A DNA stretch of 10,936 bases from Bacillota bacterium (GCA_030705945.1 JAUZPS010000111.1:1-10936); one strand, 5' to 3'; counted from the first letter of the stretch, positions 1 through 7,494 are shown. Numbers and translations: made by a program. The notes: generated by a model from the letters alone, not told the origin.

Positions 1-50
1 AAAGGCTTACCTCGGAGAATGTAAAAAATTTTTGAATTTTTCCATAATAT

Positions 51-79
51 CTTTCAATTTAATTATTTATAGTTATAAT
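51..79 (+). promoter_or_regulatory. possible promoter upstream of the repeat lipoprotein
   Basis: A perfect TATAAT lies at 74-79. The hexamer 17 bp upstream, CTTTCA (51-56), matches only three of six consensus positions. The surrounding leader (1-185) is very AT-rich, so TATAAT-like strings are expected by chance. The position is reasonable for the gene starting at 186. I see no ORF or strong hairpin in 1-185. Confidence 0.3.
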
Positions 80-185
80 TAATAATATAGCCGATATTAA
101 AAATATATAGATATCGAGTTGTAAAATTAATTTAAAAACATACTTTACCAATCATAATCTTTAAAAACAAAAGGGGACAAGTTGA

Positions 186-1160
186 ATGAGTAGTTTAGTA
201 AAAAAGCTTTGTATTTGCGTAATGGTTTTATCACTTCTATTAACGGCATGTAAATCGAAAGATACAAGTGAACTTGAAAAGATACAGGATATCTACAGCC
301 CGTCAGGAAGCCCTGTCACAAATGTTCCTAATGCTGGAATTGCTTTTAAAAGCGGCGATTGGATCTATTTCTCGGATAAAAATGATAAGCTGGCAAAATC
401 AAAGTCAGACGGAAGCGAAAAGACAGTTATATTCAATGAAACCCCAAGATTTATAAATGTAATTGGGGATTGGATTTACTACATAAGTACAAATGATAAC
501 TTTAAAGTCTATAGGATAAAAACAGACGGATCTGGAAGAGAAGTAGTAAATAAGCACAATTGTTCATATTTGACCTATACTAGGGGATGGTTGTATTATA
601 CAGATGCAGACGAATCAAACAAAATTTTCAGGATGAAGCTGGACGGCAGTGATAAAACCAGCCTTAATGATACAGATTCTAGTTATGTAAGCGTTTTCGG
701 GGACTGGATTTATTACTCCAACACCGACGAAAGGGACGCATTGTATAAAATGTCTTTAGACGGCTCTAAGAAGATTAAACTTTATGATTATAGGGCATGG
801 TACACTGTCGTTGATGGAGATTGGATCTATTATTCAGATGGCGGTGACAATGACAGGCTATACAAGATGAAAACCGATGGAACTGAAAGAACAAGAATAA
901 CCAGAGACGTTTGCGCATTTATAAATGTATCAGGAGATTGGATTTATTATAGAAATGATTCTTCATACAAAGCGATGTACAGGATTAAAAAGGACGGTAC
1001 GCAACGTTCCAAACTCAATGACCAAATATCTCTATATTTTAATATAGCCGGAGACTGGATTTATTATCTTATTTACGAGGAATCAGACACTGATAGTGAG
1101 AAAAAGTATTTTGGCTACAGAATGAATCTGGATGGAACGCATAATGATAAAATAAATTAA
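186..1160 (+). CDS. DUF5050-type seven-repeat surface lipoprotein
   Basis: This 324-residue protein begins with a lipoprotein signal peptide: charged start, hydrophobic stretch at residues 9-20, and lipobox LTAC with Cys22 as the lipidation site. It should therefore be anchored outside the membrane. The rest is seven repeats of about 39 residues. Each opens with G-D-W-I-Y-[YF] (starts near residues 57, 94, 134, 172, 211, 250 and 289; the third is degenerate, RGWLYY) and closes with a [YF]-[KR]-[MI]-x-x-DG turn. This is the pattern of the DUF5050 family, which resembles YWTD/TolB-like beta-propellers, so seven blades would make one closed propeller; that fold is inferred. The ligand is unknown. 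The ATG at 186 has a good ribosome binding site (AAGGGGA, 171-177). A terminator follows, so the gene is probably monocistronic. I am sure of the lipoprotein and the repeats, less of the family name. Confidence 0.9.
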   Translation: MSSLVKKLCICVMVLSLLLTACKSKDTSELEKIQDIYSPSGSPVTNVPNAGIAFKSGDWIYFSDKNDKLAKSKSDGSEKTVIFNETPRFINVIGDWIYYISTNDNFKVYRIKTDGSGREVVNKHNCSYLTYTRGWLYYTDADESNKIFRMKLDGSDKTSLNDTDSSYVSVFGDWIYYSNTDERDALYKMSLDGSKKIKLYDYRAWYTVVDGDWIYYSDGGDNDRLYKMKTDGTERTRITRDVCAFINVSGDWIYYRNDSSYKAMYRIKKDGTQRSKLNDQISLYFNIAGDWIYYLIYEESDTDSEKKYFGYRMNLDGTHNDKIN

Positions 1161-1190
1161 TGTTAATATTTCATAAGATAAATCAAGGTG

Positions 1191-1240
1191 TATGTTTCGT
1201 GATTTTATAAGTTAATGTAACATGTTAATCGCGAAACATA
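1191..1240. repeat. 50-bp imperfect inverted repeat after the repeat lipoprotein
   Basis: The arms at 1191-1204 and 1227-1240 are 14 bp long and complementary except for one G-T pair (TATGTTTCGTGATT against AATCGCGAAACATA). The 22-nt loop ends in the small palindrome AACATGTT (1219-1226). No T-run follows it directly, so it is not itself a classical terminator; a real terminator comes 5 bp later. It could be an mRNA-stabilising 3' hairpin, a protein-binding site or a relic of a small repeat. Confidence 0.7.
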
Positions 1241-1245
1241 TAGAT

Positions 1246-1287
1246 AAAAAATAACTTCAGGTAATTTATACTTGAAGTTATTTTTTT
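1246..1287 (+). terminator. intrinsic terminator of the repeat lipoprotein gene
   Basis: The arms ATAACTTCA (1251-1259) and TGAAGTTAT (1273-1281) form a perfect 9-bp stem, extended by flanking A's on the left and T's on the right. The loop is about 13 nt, and T's run on to 1287. It lies 90 bp after the stop codon. The A-tract on the left means it may also work on the opposite strand, although no minus-strand gene ends here. Confidence 0.85.
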
Positions 1288-1337
1288 GATACTGCATAAT
1301 ATAAAATCTACAATTGGATACTATTGGCTATCTGTAA

Positions 1338-1366
1338 TTGCAAAGGCGGCAAAAGTAATATATAAT
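1338..1366 (+). promoter_or_regulatory. sigma-A-type promoter of the SBP-VWA cluster
   Basis: TTGCAA (1338-1343, four of six matches to TTGACA) and a perfect TATAAT (1361-1366) are separated by exactly 17 bp. Transcription would start near 1373, leaving a leader of about 30 nt before the TTG start at 1404. It lies just downstream of the preceding terminator, where a new transcription unit is expected. Confidence 0.65.
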
Positions 1367-1389
1367 TTACTTGTATGCATAGATTTTGT

Positions 1390-1395
1390 AGGAGG
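1390..1395 (+). promoter_or_regulatory. perfect Shine-Dalgarno that fixes a TTG start
   Basis: AGGAGG lies 8 nt before the TTG at 1404. The next alternative, a GTG four codons in, would be about 17 nt away. The lipoprotein signal peptide also needs the basic residues that follow the TTG. Together these support the rare start. Confidence 0.85.
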
Positions 1396-1403
1396 ATAAG
1401 AAA

Positions 1404-3101
1404 TTGATAAAGGTGATTTTTAGAGCTTGCTGCCTAATAATGTGTTTTTTTATATTAACTTCATGCAGCCAGTTGGAAGTAAAAAAAGAAGAGCAGAATG
1501 TACCGCCTCCGAATTCAGTGAATGTAAAGCTGATGATTGGAAATGACAAACAATGGGTTTTTGACGAGGTTCAAAAAATATTAGATACAAAAGGTATTAA
1601 AATTAATGGCAAGAGTATTTATATAACAACGGATAAAGCAGGAACCGGAGAGGCAATGGATAAAATAATGCAGCCGGGAGCTGATTACATAGGCTGGATG
1701 CCTGCTTCGAGCACTTACATACAATGGGCGAATGATTTGTGGTACAAAAAAGGAAATACAAAGCCTATAGTTGACGAAAATTTTGATACTATTTTTCTTT
1801 CACCCACTGTTATCGCGATGCAGGAGTCATTAGCAAAAATTATGGGGTATCCGGACAAAAAAATCGGATGGAGCGACATACTAAAGCTCTCTACTGACAA
1901 AGACGGTTGGGGGTTATATGGTAAGTCTATATTGAACCCGGTAAGGTTTGCGCATACTCATCCGGCAAAGTCCAACTCTGGCTTAAACGCTTTGATTGCA
2001 GCAGAGTACGCATTTTGCAACAAACAGAAAGCGCTTGACTTAAATGATGTAAAAGCGAACAGCGATAAGCTCAAGCAGCTTGAACAGACCATTGTTCACT
2101 ATGGGGACAGCACTTCGCTGCTTCAGAACAAAATTGTCGAAAAAGGACCTAAGTTTATCCAGTACGCTGTCTTATATGAGTACATGGTTGCAGATATGAA
2201 CAACAAAAATAAGGGGAAAGAAAAAACAGTAGCTATCTACCCAAAGGAAGGAACAATTTGGGGAGATGTATGTTTTACAAACGTATACTCAGTAGACGTA
2301 ACTGAAGATCAAAAGAAGGCGCTGGATGAGATACGTAAGATACTGCTTTCAGAGGAAATTCAAAAGCTGGGTATGGATAAATATTATTTCAGACCCGCTA
2401 ATTCAAAGATACCTTTGTCTAACGCCATATCGGTTCAGAACGGCATTGATCCCGCAGAGCCTCAAACTACCTTGGAGCTTCCTAAGATTGATGTTGTAAA
2501 CGCGATACTTGAAGATTGGCAAAAAAATATGAAGAAGAGGGCAAATGTTGTTTTTGTTATGGATACATCGGGAAGCATGTCCGGCGAACCTTTAGATAAT
2601 TCCCTTGGAGCCTTATCCAACCTTTTTAATAAGGAAGAACAGGCCAAGAATTATACAAGTATAGATAACGAAGATACCATAAGCCTTATGACGTTTAATT
2701 CAGAAGTAAGTGATATATACACTGTAAAAGGAAATAACGTTAACGAAATGAATACTGTGTTAAATAATATCAGCGCTCAAGGAAGCACGGCATTATATGA
2801 CGCTATTAACAAAGCTATTGTTGAGCTGGATAACATCAATAAACAGGATTCAAATAAAAAGATTAATATGATAGTGGTTTTGACAGACGGCAGGGACAAT
2901 CACAGCGAATCAACTTACAACAAGTTAATTGATGATATCGGGAAAAATGAGGGCAATATGCCGATAATTATGACTGTTGGTTATGGAGACGTAGATAAGG
3001 ATGTACTTGAAGAAATTGCTGATAAGACAGGCGGCAAGTATTATGAAGGCAGCCCTGATACAATCAAAAATATGTTTGAGCAAATAAAGACTTTCTTCTA
3101 A
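1404..3101 (+). CDS. lipoprotein fusing a solute-binding-protein domain to a VWA domain
   Basis: This 565-residue protein starts at a TTG. Residues 1-20 are a lipoprotein signal ending in the lipobox LTSC, with Cys21 as anchor, so it sits on the outer face of the membrane. Residues about 40-375 resemble a type 2 periplasmic binding protein (SBP_bac_11-like), with the motif HTHPAKSNSG (184-193), a V-L-Y-E-Y segment (256-260) and I-Y-P-x-x-G-T-I-W (278-286). Residues about 380-565 form a VWA domain with a complete MIDAS metal site: D387-x-S389-x-S391, the distal T462, and D495 in TDGRDN. A MIDAS binds a divalent metal and usually a protein partner's acidic residue. The next gene starts 13 bp after the stop, so the two are co-transcribed. 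No transporter subunits accompany it, so a role in surface sensing or complex assembly is inferred; the ligand is unknown. Confidence 0.92.
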   Translation: MIKVIFRACCLIMCFFILTSCSQLEVKKEEQNVPPPNSVNVKLMIGNDKQWVFDEVQKILDTKGIKINGKSIYITTDKAGTGEAMDKIMQPGADYIGWMPASSTYIQWANDLWYKKGNTKPIVDENFDTIFLSPTVIAMQESLAKIMGYPDKKIGWSDILKLSTDKDGWGLYGKSILNPVRFAHTHPAKSNSGLNALIAAEYAFCNKQKALDLNDVKANSDKLKQLEQTIVHYGDSTSLLQNKIVEKGPKFIQYAVLYEYMVADMNNKNKGKEKTVAIYPKEGTIWGDVCFTNVYSVDVTEDQKKALDEIRKILLSEEIQKLGMDKYYFRPANSKIPLSNAISVQNGIDPAEPQTTLELPKIDVVNAILEDWQKNMKKRANVVFVMDTSGSMSGEPLDNSLGALSNLFNKEEQAKNYTSIDNEDTISLMTFNSEVSDIYTVKGNNVNEMNTVLNNISAQGSTALYDAINKAIVELDNINKQDSNKKINMIVVLTDGRDNHSESTYNKLIDDIGKNEGNMPIIMTVGYGDVDKDVLEEIADKTGGKYYEGSPDTIKNMFEQIKTFF

Positions 3102-3103
3102 AT

Positions 3104-3108
3104 AGGAT
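3104..3108 (+). promoter_or_regulatory. Shine-Dalgarno that selects the ATG at 3115
   Basis: AGGAT (3104-3108) directly abuts a GTG at 3109, leaving no spacing for that codon, but lies 6 nt from the ATG at 3115. The longer GTG reading is therefore unlikely. The site is only 2 nt after the upstream stop codon, which suggests translational coupling. Confidence 0.6.
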
Positions 3109-3114
3109 GTGAAT

Positions 3115-3852
3115 ATGAATAATAATAACTTTTTTGATTCAGTTTTTAATTTGAAAACCGCCCTAGCTTTCGGGATTGCTGTAATAATGTCTGCAGTTTC
3201 ATACAGCGCTTTTGGTTCTAAAGCGGGAATGGTATTTGGCGGTTTGATTTTTATTTTTACAGTTTTATACTCAGTCTTATTTTCCGGGAAAGAAAAAATC
3301 AAGAAGAGGGAAGTATCCTATAATGATCTGAGAAAGCTTGCGTACGAGGCGAGAGACCGACTGACGCCGATATTAGAGAAGCTTGTGACAGTTTTAAATA
3401 GCATTAAGGCTTTTAATGGAAGCAAGTATCTCTTTATTTCTGAATTTATGACCGAAGTTGCAAATTTTGAGGAGATTATACCCAACCTGGTAATGAGTTA
3501 CAGAAAAGGAGCAAGGTTTCTCGCAAACAGGGATGCTCAAGCTTCTACAGATATTAAGTCAATTGAGATGAAGCTCAATTCGAGTGTGAGTGAAAGTGTC
3601 AGACAGACTTACGAGAAAGCTCTCCAGGAAAAAAGACAGACTTTAGAAGAACTTCAACATATGCGGAATAATCTTGAGGAATGTGAATCAAAACTCTACT
3701 ATATCCTAAGTACACTTGAGAAAATTGAGACAATTATTTATTCAGATGAATTAAATGACAATATGACAGACGAAACATCCAGAAATATCAATCAGCAGTT
3801 AGAAATATTTTCAGGTAGTGTAAAGGATATTGCAAAAGTTATGAAGCTCTAG
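3115..3852 (+). CDS. membrane-anchored coiled-coil protein of unknown function
   Basis: The 245-residue protein has two predicted membrane helices near its N-terminus (about residues 15-33 and 37-56), joined by a very short loop. A basic stretch (KEKIKKR, 59-65) follows, so the large C-terminal part is probably cytoplasmic. That part is almost all helical and charged, with a strong coiled-coil tendency at about 160-210. No catalytic motif is visible. The layout of two helices plus a helical tail recalls XpaC-type (halogen-hydrolase-annotated) proteins, but I could not match their sequence, so the family is left open. It sits 13 bp after the SBP-VWA gene and should be co-expressed; it may act as the membrane or cytoplasmic partner of the surface proteins (inference). 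Two stop codons in tandem, TAG TAA, end the gene. Confidence 0.85.
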   Translation: MNNNNFFDSVFNLKTALAFGIAVIMSAVSYSAFGSKAGMVFGGLIFIFTVLYSVLFSGKEKIKKREVSYNDLRKLAYEARDRLTPILEKLVTVLNSIKAFNGSKYLFISEFMTEVANFEEIIPNLVMSYRKGARFLANRDAQASTDIKSIEMKLNSSVSESVRQTYEKALQEKRQTLEELQHMRNNLEECESKLYYILSTLEKIETIIYSDELNDNMTDETSRNINQQLEIFSGSVKDIAKVMKL

Positions 3853-3862
3853 TAAGGTTATC

Positions 3863-3970
3863 TATAGGAGGATGTGAAAAACATAGCGGTTCTTTTTTGC
3901 GGGCCGCTTATAGTAAGCTATACGCGGTGTGGCAAAATTTATAGAACTGCTTTTTTCACATCCTCCTATA
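3863..3970. repeat. 108-bp long inverted repeat, possible MITE or RNA hairpin
   Basis: Perfect 19-bp terminal arms (TATAGGAGGATGTGAAAAA at 3863-3881, complement at 3952-3970) enclose further nested pairing: AGCGGTTCT (3885-3893) with AGAACTGCT (3943-3951, one G-T pair), TTTTGC (3895-3900) with GCAAAA (3932-3937), CCGC (3904-3907) with GCGG (3924-3927), and TATAG (3909-3913) with CTATA (3918-3922). Almost the whole element folds into one rod. The TATA-bounded ends and size resemble TA-inserting, IS630-type miniature elements such as the pneumococcal RUP. Alternatively it is an intercistronic RNA structure: the inner stem is followed by six T's, which looks terminator-like, and the outer arms pair AGGAGG with CCTCCT. 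Confidence 0.85.
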
Positions 3971-4017
3971 CGGCAAGAGATAAAATAATCTTAAATTGTT
4001 AGTACTGGGGGATTAAT

Positions 4018-5196
4018 ATGAATAGAAACAAATTCATTTTCTTTACGATTGCTCTGATTTCATTGGCAATTGCGGCAGGGATCATGCTGTATAACGGTAA
4101 TGAAAAAAACAAAAGCGATCCAGACAGCGTTAAGACAAGTGAAAATAACAATAAAGATAACAACAATAAAGATAATAAGAATATGATAACTTTGAATATT
4201 ATCAGTAAAACCGGCAGCAGTGATGATTTTGTTGAAGAGGCAAGGAAAGAATTCATAGCAAAGAACCCCAATATACAAATAAATTTTAAAGGTTTAGGCA
4301 CCTTTGAGGCAGCTGATTATATCAATAAAGACAACGATGTGGACGCTTGGATATCCGCTGATGAGACTGGGGTTGATACTTTAAGGAATAAGTACTCCAC
4401 AGAGCATGGAGGCAAGGATATTATTGTAGACGCAACTTCTATTGTTGCATCACCTCTTGTGCTTGTAGGTTGGGAAGACAGACTCAATAAACTTGGTGAA
4501 ATCAGCATTAATTCGCTTTACGACATTGTTTCACAGGGGAAAACATGGCAATCCTTGGGAGGACAGTCCAATTGGGGATTTGTGAACTTTTCTCATACAG
4601 ACCCTATAAAATCAAATTCAGGGGTACAGTTTGTTACATTGCTTACGCATAATTTTTACAGTATGAACAATAGCGCAAAGAAAACTCTTCAGGTTGAAGA
4701 TATAGCAAATGACAAGTTGGTAGAATATATCAAGAAATTTGAGAAGAACACTGCCAAGCAGGAAGATGGGTCAGGCAAATTCATTGAGTTGATGGTCTTG
4801 TACGGACCAAGCAGATACGATATTGGAGCAATTTATGAATACTATGCTCTTTCCAACATAAAAAATGCTAAAGGGAGATGGGGAAATCTCAAGATTATTT
4901 ACCCGAATCCAACAATATGGAGCGATAAGCCTTTCATAATTTTAAAGGGACCTAACTCCACTGATGAGAAGGTAGAAGCATGCAAAAAATTCAGAGATTA
5001 CCTTTTAAGCGTCCAGGTTCAGCAAAATGCAATGAAGCAGGGATATAGACCTTCGAGCCCTGAAGTCACGGATCTTTCGCCGCTTGAAAAAGAGTTTGCG
5101 GCATATGGATTTAAAAAGGACATTCCTGCGGCGGTTCCTCCGCCTGATATTAAGGTAATAGAAAGAATTCAGCAAATGGTGCAAAGAATACGTTAA
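4018..5196 (+). CDS. membrane-anchored extracellular solute-binding-like protein
   Basis: This 392-residue protein has an N-terminal hydrophobic helix (about residues 7-25) but no lipobox cysteine, so it is either held by an uncleaved anchor or secreted. An Asn/Lys/Asp-rich linker (about 35-55) leads into a binding-protein-like domain (about 57-392). That domain shares clear motifs with the SBP part of the protein encoded at 1404-3101: HTDPIKSNSG (193-202), A-I-Y-E-Y (271-275), I-Y-P-N-P-T-I-W-S-D (294-303) and Y-R-P (343-345). The two also end alike, just before the point where the other protein continues into its VWA domain. The ATG at 4018 has a G-rich ribosome binding site (GGGGGA, 4007-4012). 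No permease or ATPase is nearby. The ligand is unknown; oxyanion or metal-type ligands are typical of the wider SBP_bac_11 group but are not shown here. Confidence 0.88.
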   Translation: MNRNKFIFFTIALISLAIAAGIMLYNGNEKNKSDPDSVKTSENNNKDNNNKDNKNMITLNIISKTGSSDDFVEEARKEFIAKNPNIQINFKGLGTFEAADYINKDNDVDAWISADETGVDTLRNKYSTEHGGKDIIVDATSIVASPLVLVGWEDRLNKLGEISINSLYDIVSQGKTWQSLGGQSNWGFVNFSHTDPIKSNSGVQFVTLLTHNFYSMNNSAKKTLQVEDIANDKLVEYIKKFEKNTAKQEDGSGKFIELMVLYGPSRYDIGAIYEYYALSNIKNAKGRWGNLKIIYPNPTIWSDKPFIILKGPNSTDEKVEACKKFRDYLLSVQVQQNAMKQGYRPSSPEVTDLSPLEKEFAAYGFKKDIPAAVPPPDIKVIERIQQMVQRIR

Positions 5197-5208
5197 GGTC
5201 ACGAAACA

Positions 5209-5243
5209 AGAGAAATGTATGGTTAAAATACATTTCTCTTTTT
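5209..5243. terminator. bidirectional intrinsic terminator between convergent genes
   Basis: AGAGAAATGTAT (5209-5220) and ATACATTTCTCT (5228-5239) form a perfect 12-bp stem with a 7-nt loop, followed by T's to 5243. It lies 12 bp after the plus-strand stop at 5196 and just beyond the minus-strand stop at 5248. It can therefore serve both genes, more strongly the plus-strand one, whose T-run is better. Confidence 0.88.
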
Positions 5244-5247
5244 ATAT

Positions 5248-7494
5248 CTAGTCTTTAACACTGCCGATCAAATCATATACTTGTTCAGTTGTATTCTGGT
5301 CAGAGCTAGCCGAGGAATCTGACTGGGCGTAGGAAACAAGCTTGCCGTTTTGCTCGACCCAAGATAATATCTCATTGCCAAAACCACCTCTGCCGTTGTT
5401 ATCGTTAGCGAGAACGTACCTTATTTTCCCTTGCTTGACCCGCTCCTTAAACTGCTCTAAACTCATAACCTTTTCATTCCCCTGAAATCCACTCAAAGAC
5501 CCAACATACAAATCTGTGTTCAAAGTAAGATTCTCAGCTGTATCTGCTGATGCTACAACAATTTGACTTTTCCCATTCACTTTATTGTTGTTCAAAAATT
5601 TAACCAAATCCGCGGTGTTAAAGTTCTGAAAGCCGCCTTCGCGGTTAAAACCTCTTCTTCCGTCTTGGAAATTGGCATGGTTTTGGCTTCCAGCTGTCTT
5701 GGGAAGCAGTTCCAAGCCCGCAGACGGGATTGTAGAATCCACGGCATAAAACATTGCTCCAGCAGAACCTGCGGCGGGCGCTACACAAATTCCGACAAAC
5801 GCCAGGCAAACTAGGGCTGTTTTAATCTGGGGCAACACGCTTTTGAAAAATTTCACCGCTATCAGAGCAAATGCTGAGACAAAGCACAGTATGGCGAGTA
5901 GACCCATCAATACTTTAACAATGTATGACGAACTATAGAAGTACGATAACATCAGCATTTGTACTGAGCCGTTTGCCAATAGCGCCAGAGGCAGGAACCA
6001 GGATTTCCAGCCTCCTTCATTATACATTTTCCACATGGATACAATTCCAATCCCAGACAGAGCAGCTATTGGTGGAGCCATCATTATTAAATAATGAGGA
6101 TGGAACAAACCTGTATTAAAGCTAAAATATATGAATTCCGGCAATAACCACATAAACCACAAGACGAGAGCCTGCTTTTTAGGCGTATCTAGTTTAAACC
6201 TAAGTTTTTCTCTTATTGCGGAAGCTATAAATCCAATAAGGGCTAATGGTATAAACCAGACAATCTGATCTGAGAGAATGTTTTTGGAAAATAAACGTGT
6301 TATACCTGCCGGTGTTTGATTTCCAAATGTGCCTGACAATCCGGTTCCTCCAGGTCCTCCCGGACCTCCACTAGGTCCACCACCTAGTCCGTCTCCGAAG
6401 CTTCCGTTTCTGAAGCCTCCGTCTCTATGACCGCCATCTAGTCTACCGCTGTTTTGTTCACTGCTGTTTTGTCCAGTACCATCTTGTCCACTGCTGTTTT
6501 GTCTACTGCTGTTTTGTCCACCGCCATTTTGTCTACTACTATCTTGTCCAACGCCATCCTGTCCACCCATATCTTGGCCACCTGGAGGTGGTCCTCCTGG
6601 CGCAAATCCGCCATCATTACCCCAGGGACCTTGATTGCCAGGAAATTGGCCTCCGGGACCATTTCTTCCCGGATTGCCGTTTTGACCAGAGTTGCTGAAG
6701 AGATTACCTAAACTAAGTCTTTCAGTACCGTTATGTCCTGTAATAAGCCCCATAACCGTATTGTTGCTGCTGCTTCCTATATAAGGACGATCTTTTGCCG
6801 GAATGGAATCCGCCACAATTGCCCAAGAAAAAGATACCGCAAGTAAAATAGCTGTAGCCGCTACTATGTAGACAGAGCGTCTTATAATTGAGATTTTGCT
6901 GGACAGTAAGTACATAACATATACTGCCGGCAGGATCATATATGCCTGCAACATCTTAATATTAAAGCCAATCCCTATGAATACCATGCTTAATACGAGA
7001 TACTTAAATTTACCTTTCTCTGCTGCAGCTAAAAGCGCCCAGCATGCCAGCAGTAAGACAAAGACAAGTTGCATGTCAATGGTATTATTTCTGCTTACTG
7101 CAACTAACACAGGAGTAATAGAAAGGCATAAGGCTGAAATCAAACCTGCCGCGCTGCCAAAGGACTTTTTAACTATAACATATATCAATACAACGGAGAG
7201 TACTCCCGCAAGAGCCTGGGGAAGAAGGATGCTCCACCCGCTGAAGCCGAATATTTTAGCTGATATGGCTTGCATCCAAAAGCCAAACGGCGGTTTATCA
7301 ATCGTAACGAAGCCAGCAGGGTCAAGAGCTACAAAGAAGAAGTTTTTTAAGTTCATGGTCATACTTTTGACTCCTGCCGCGTAATATTGATTGGAGTAGC
7401 CCTCGATTCCAATATTAATAAAATTAAATAAAACAGACAAAATAACGATGGCGGCGAGACAGATTTTTTCCTTCATTTTTATGATTATTTTCAT
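5248..7494 (-). CDS. GT39/PMT-type membrane glycosyltransferase (YkcB-like) with Gly-rich insert
   Basis: The 748-residue polytopic protein has about 7 helices before residue 226 and about 6 between 409 and 578, then a soluble tail (about 583-748). The first outer loop holds EGYSNQYYAAG (31-41) and LDPAGFVTIDKPP (58-70), and SRNNTIDMQL (134-143) follows. This is the signature of ArnT/PMT-like GT39 enzymes that move a sugar from a polyprenyl-phosphate donor on the outer face of the membrane; E31 and the acidic residues of these loops are catalytic candidates. The length and the soluble tail match Bacillus YkcB. Residues 269-386 are an unusual Gly/Gln/Asn/Ser-rich insert with 13 pentapeptide repeats. 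The ATG at 7494 has a good site (AAAGGAGA, 8 nt away). The acceptor is unknown, and no donor-making GT2 partner is in the window. Confidence 0.92.
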   Translation of the reverse strand: MKIIIKMKEKICLAAIVILSVLFNFINIGIEGYSNQYYAAGVKSMTMNLKNFFFVALDPAGFVTIDKPPFGFWMQAISAKIFGFSGWSILLPQALAGVLSVVLIYVIVKKSFGSAAGLISALCLSITPVLVAVSRNNTIDMQLVFVLLLACWALLAAAEKGKFKYLVLSMVFIGIGFNIKMLQAYMILPAVYVMYLLSSKISIIRRSVYIVAATAILLAVSFSWAIVADSIPAKDRPYIGSSSNNTVMGLITGHNGTERLSLGNLFSNSGQNGNPGRNGPGGQFPGNQGPWGNDGGFAPGGPPPGGQDMGGQDGVGQDSSRQNGGGQNSSRQNSSGQDGTGQNSSEQNSGRLDGGHRDGGFRNGSFGDGLGGGPSGGPGGPGGTGLSGTFGNQTPAGITRLFSKNILSDQIVWFIPLALIGFIASAIREKLRFKLDTPKKQALVLWFMWLLPEFIYFSFNTGLFHPHYLIMMAPPIAALSGIGIVSMWKMYNEGGWKSWFLPLALLANGSVQMLMLSYFYSSSYIVKVLMGLLAILCFVSAFALIAVKFFKSVLPQIKTALVCLAFVGICVAPAAGSAGAMFYAVDSTIPSAGLELLPKTAGSQNHANFQDGRRGFNREGGFQNFNTADLVKFLNNNKVNGKSQIVVASADTAENLTLNTDLYVGSLSGFQGNEKVMSLEQFKERVKQGKIRYVLANDNNGRGGFGNEILSWVEQNGKLVSYAQSDSSASSDQNTTEQVYDLIGSVKD
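6391..6585 (-). repeat. 15-bp tandem repeats coding a pentapeptide tract
   Basis: Within the glycosyltransferase, residues 304-368 read as 13 consecutive pentads, most ending in Gln-Asp or Gln-Asn (such as MGGQD, GVGQD, SSRQN, GGGQN, SSGQD), then drifting to RLD, HRD and FRN forms. The DNA repeats with a 15-bp period; on the plus strand a CTGCTGTTTTGTC-like core recurs. The tract lies in the wider Gly-rich region 6337-6690, predicted to be extracytoplasmic. Confidence 0.85.

Noticed and set aside
2925..3302. 125-codon minus-strand frame across the junction of the VWA and coiled-coil genes
   Set aside because: It is antisense to two well-supported, tightly spaced genes and shows no family features.
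3874..4005. A 43-codon plus-strand frame starting at a GTG behind AGGAGG inside the 108-bp palindrome
   Set aside because: The GTG is only 2 nt from the Shine-Dalgarno-like sequence, and the coding content is explained by the inverted repeat itself.
5199..5208. TCACGAAACA matching the inverse of 1193-1202
   Set aside because: A shared 10-mer alone is too short to claim a repeat family in an 11-kb window.
6454..6711. 85-codon plus-strand frame rich in Leu-Ser-Thr repeats
   Set aside because: It is the antisense reading of the 15-bp repeats in the glycosyltransferase gene.
6896..7384. 162-codon plus-strand frame opposite the glycosyltransferase
   Set aside because: It lies fully antisense to a well-supported gene and has no recognisable domain.
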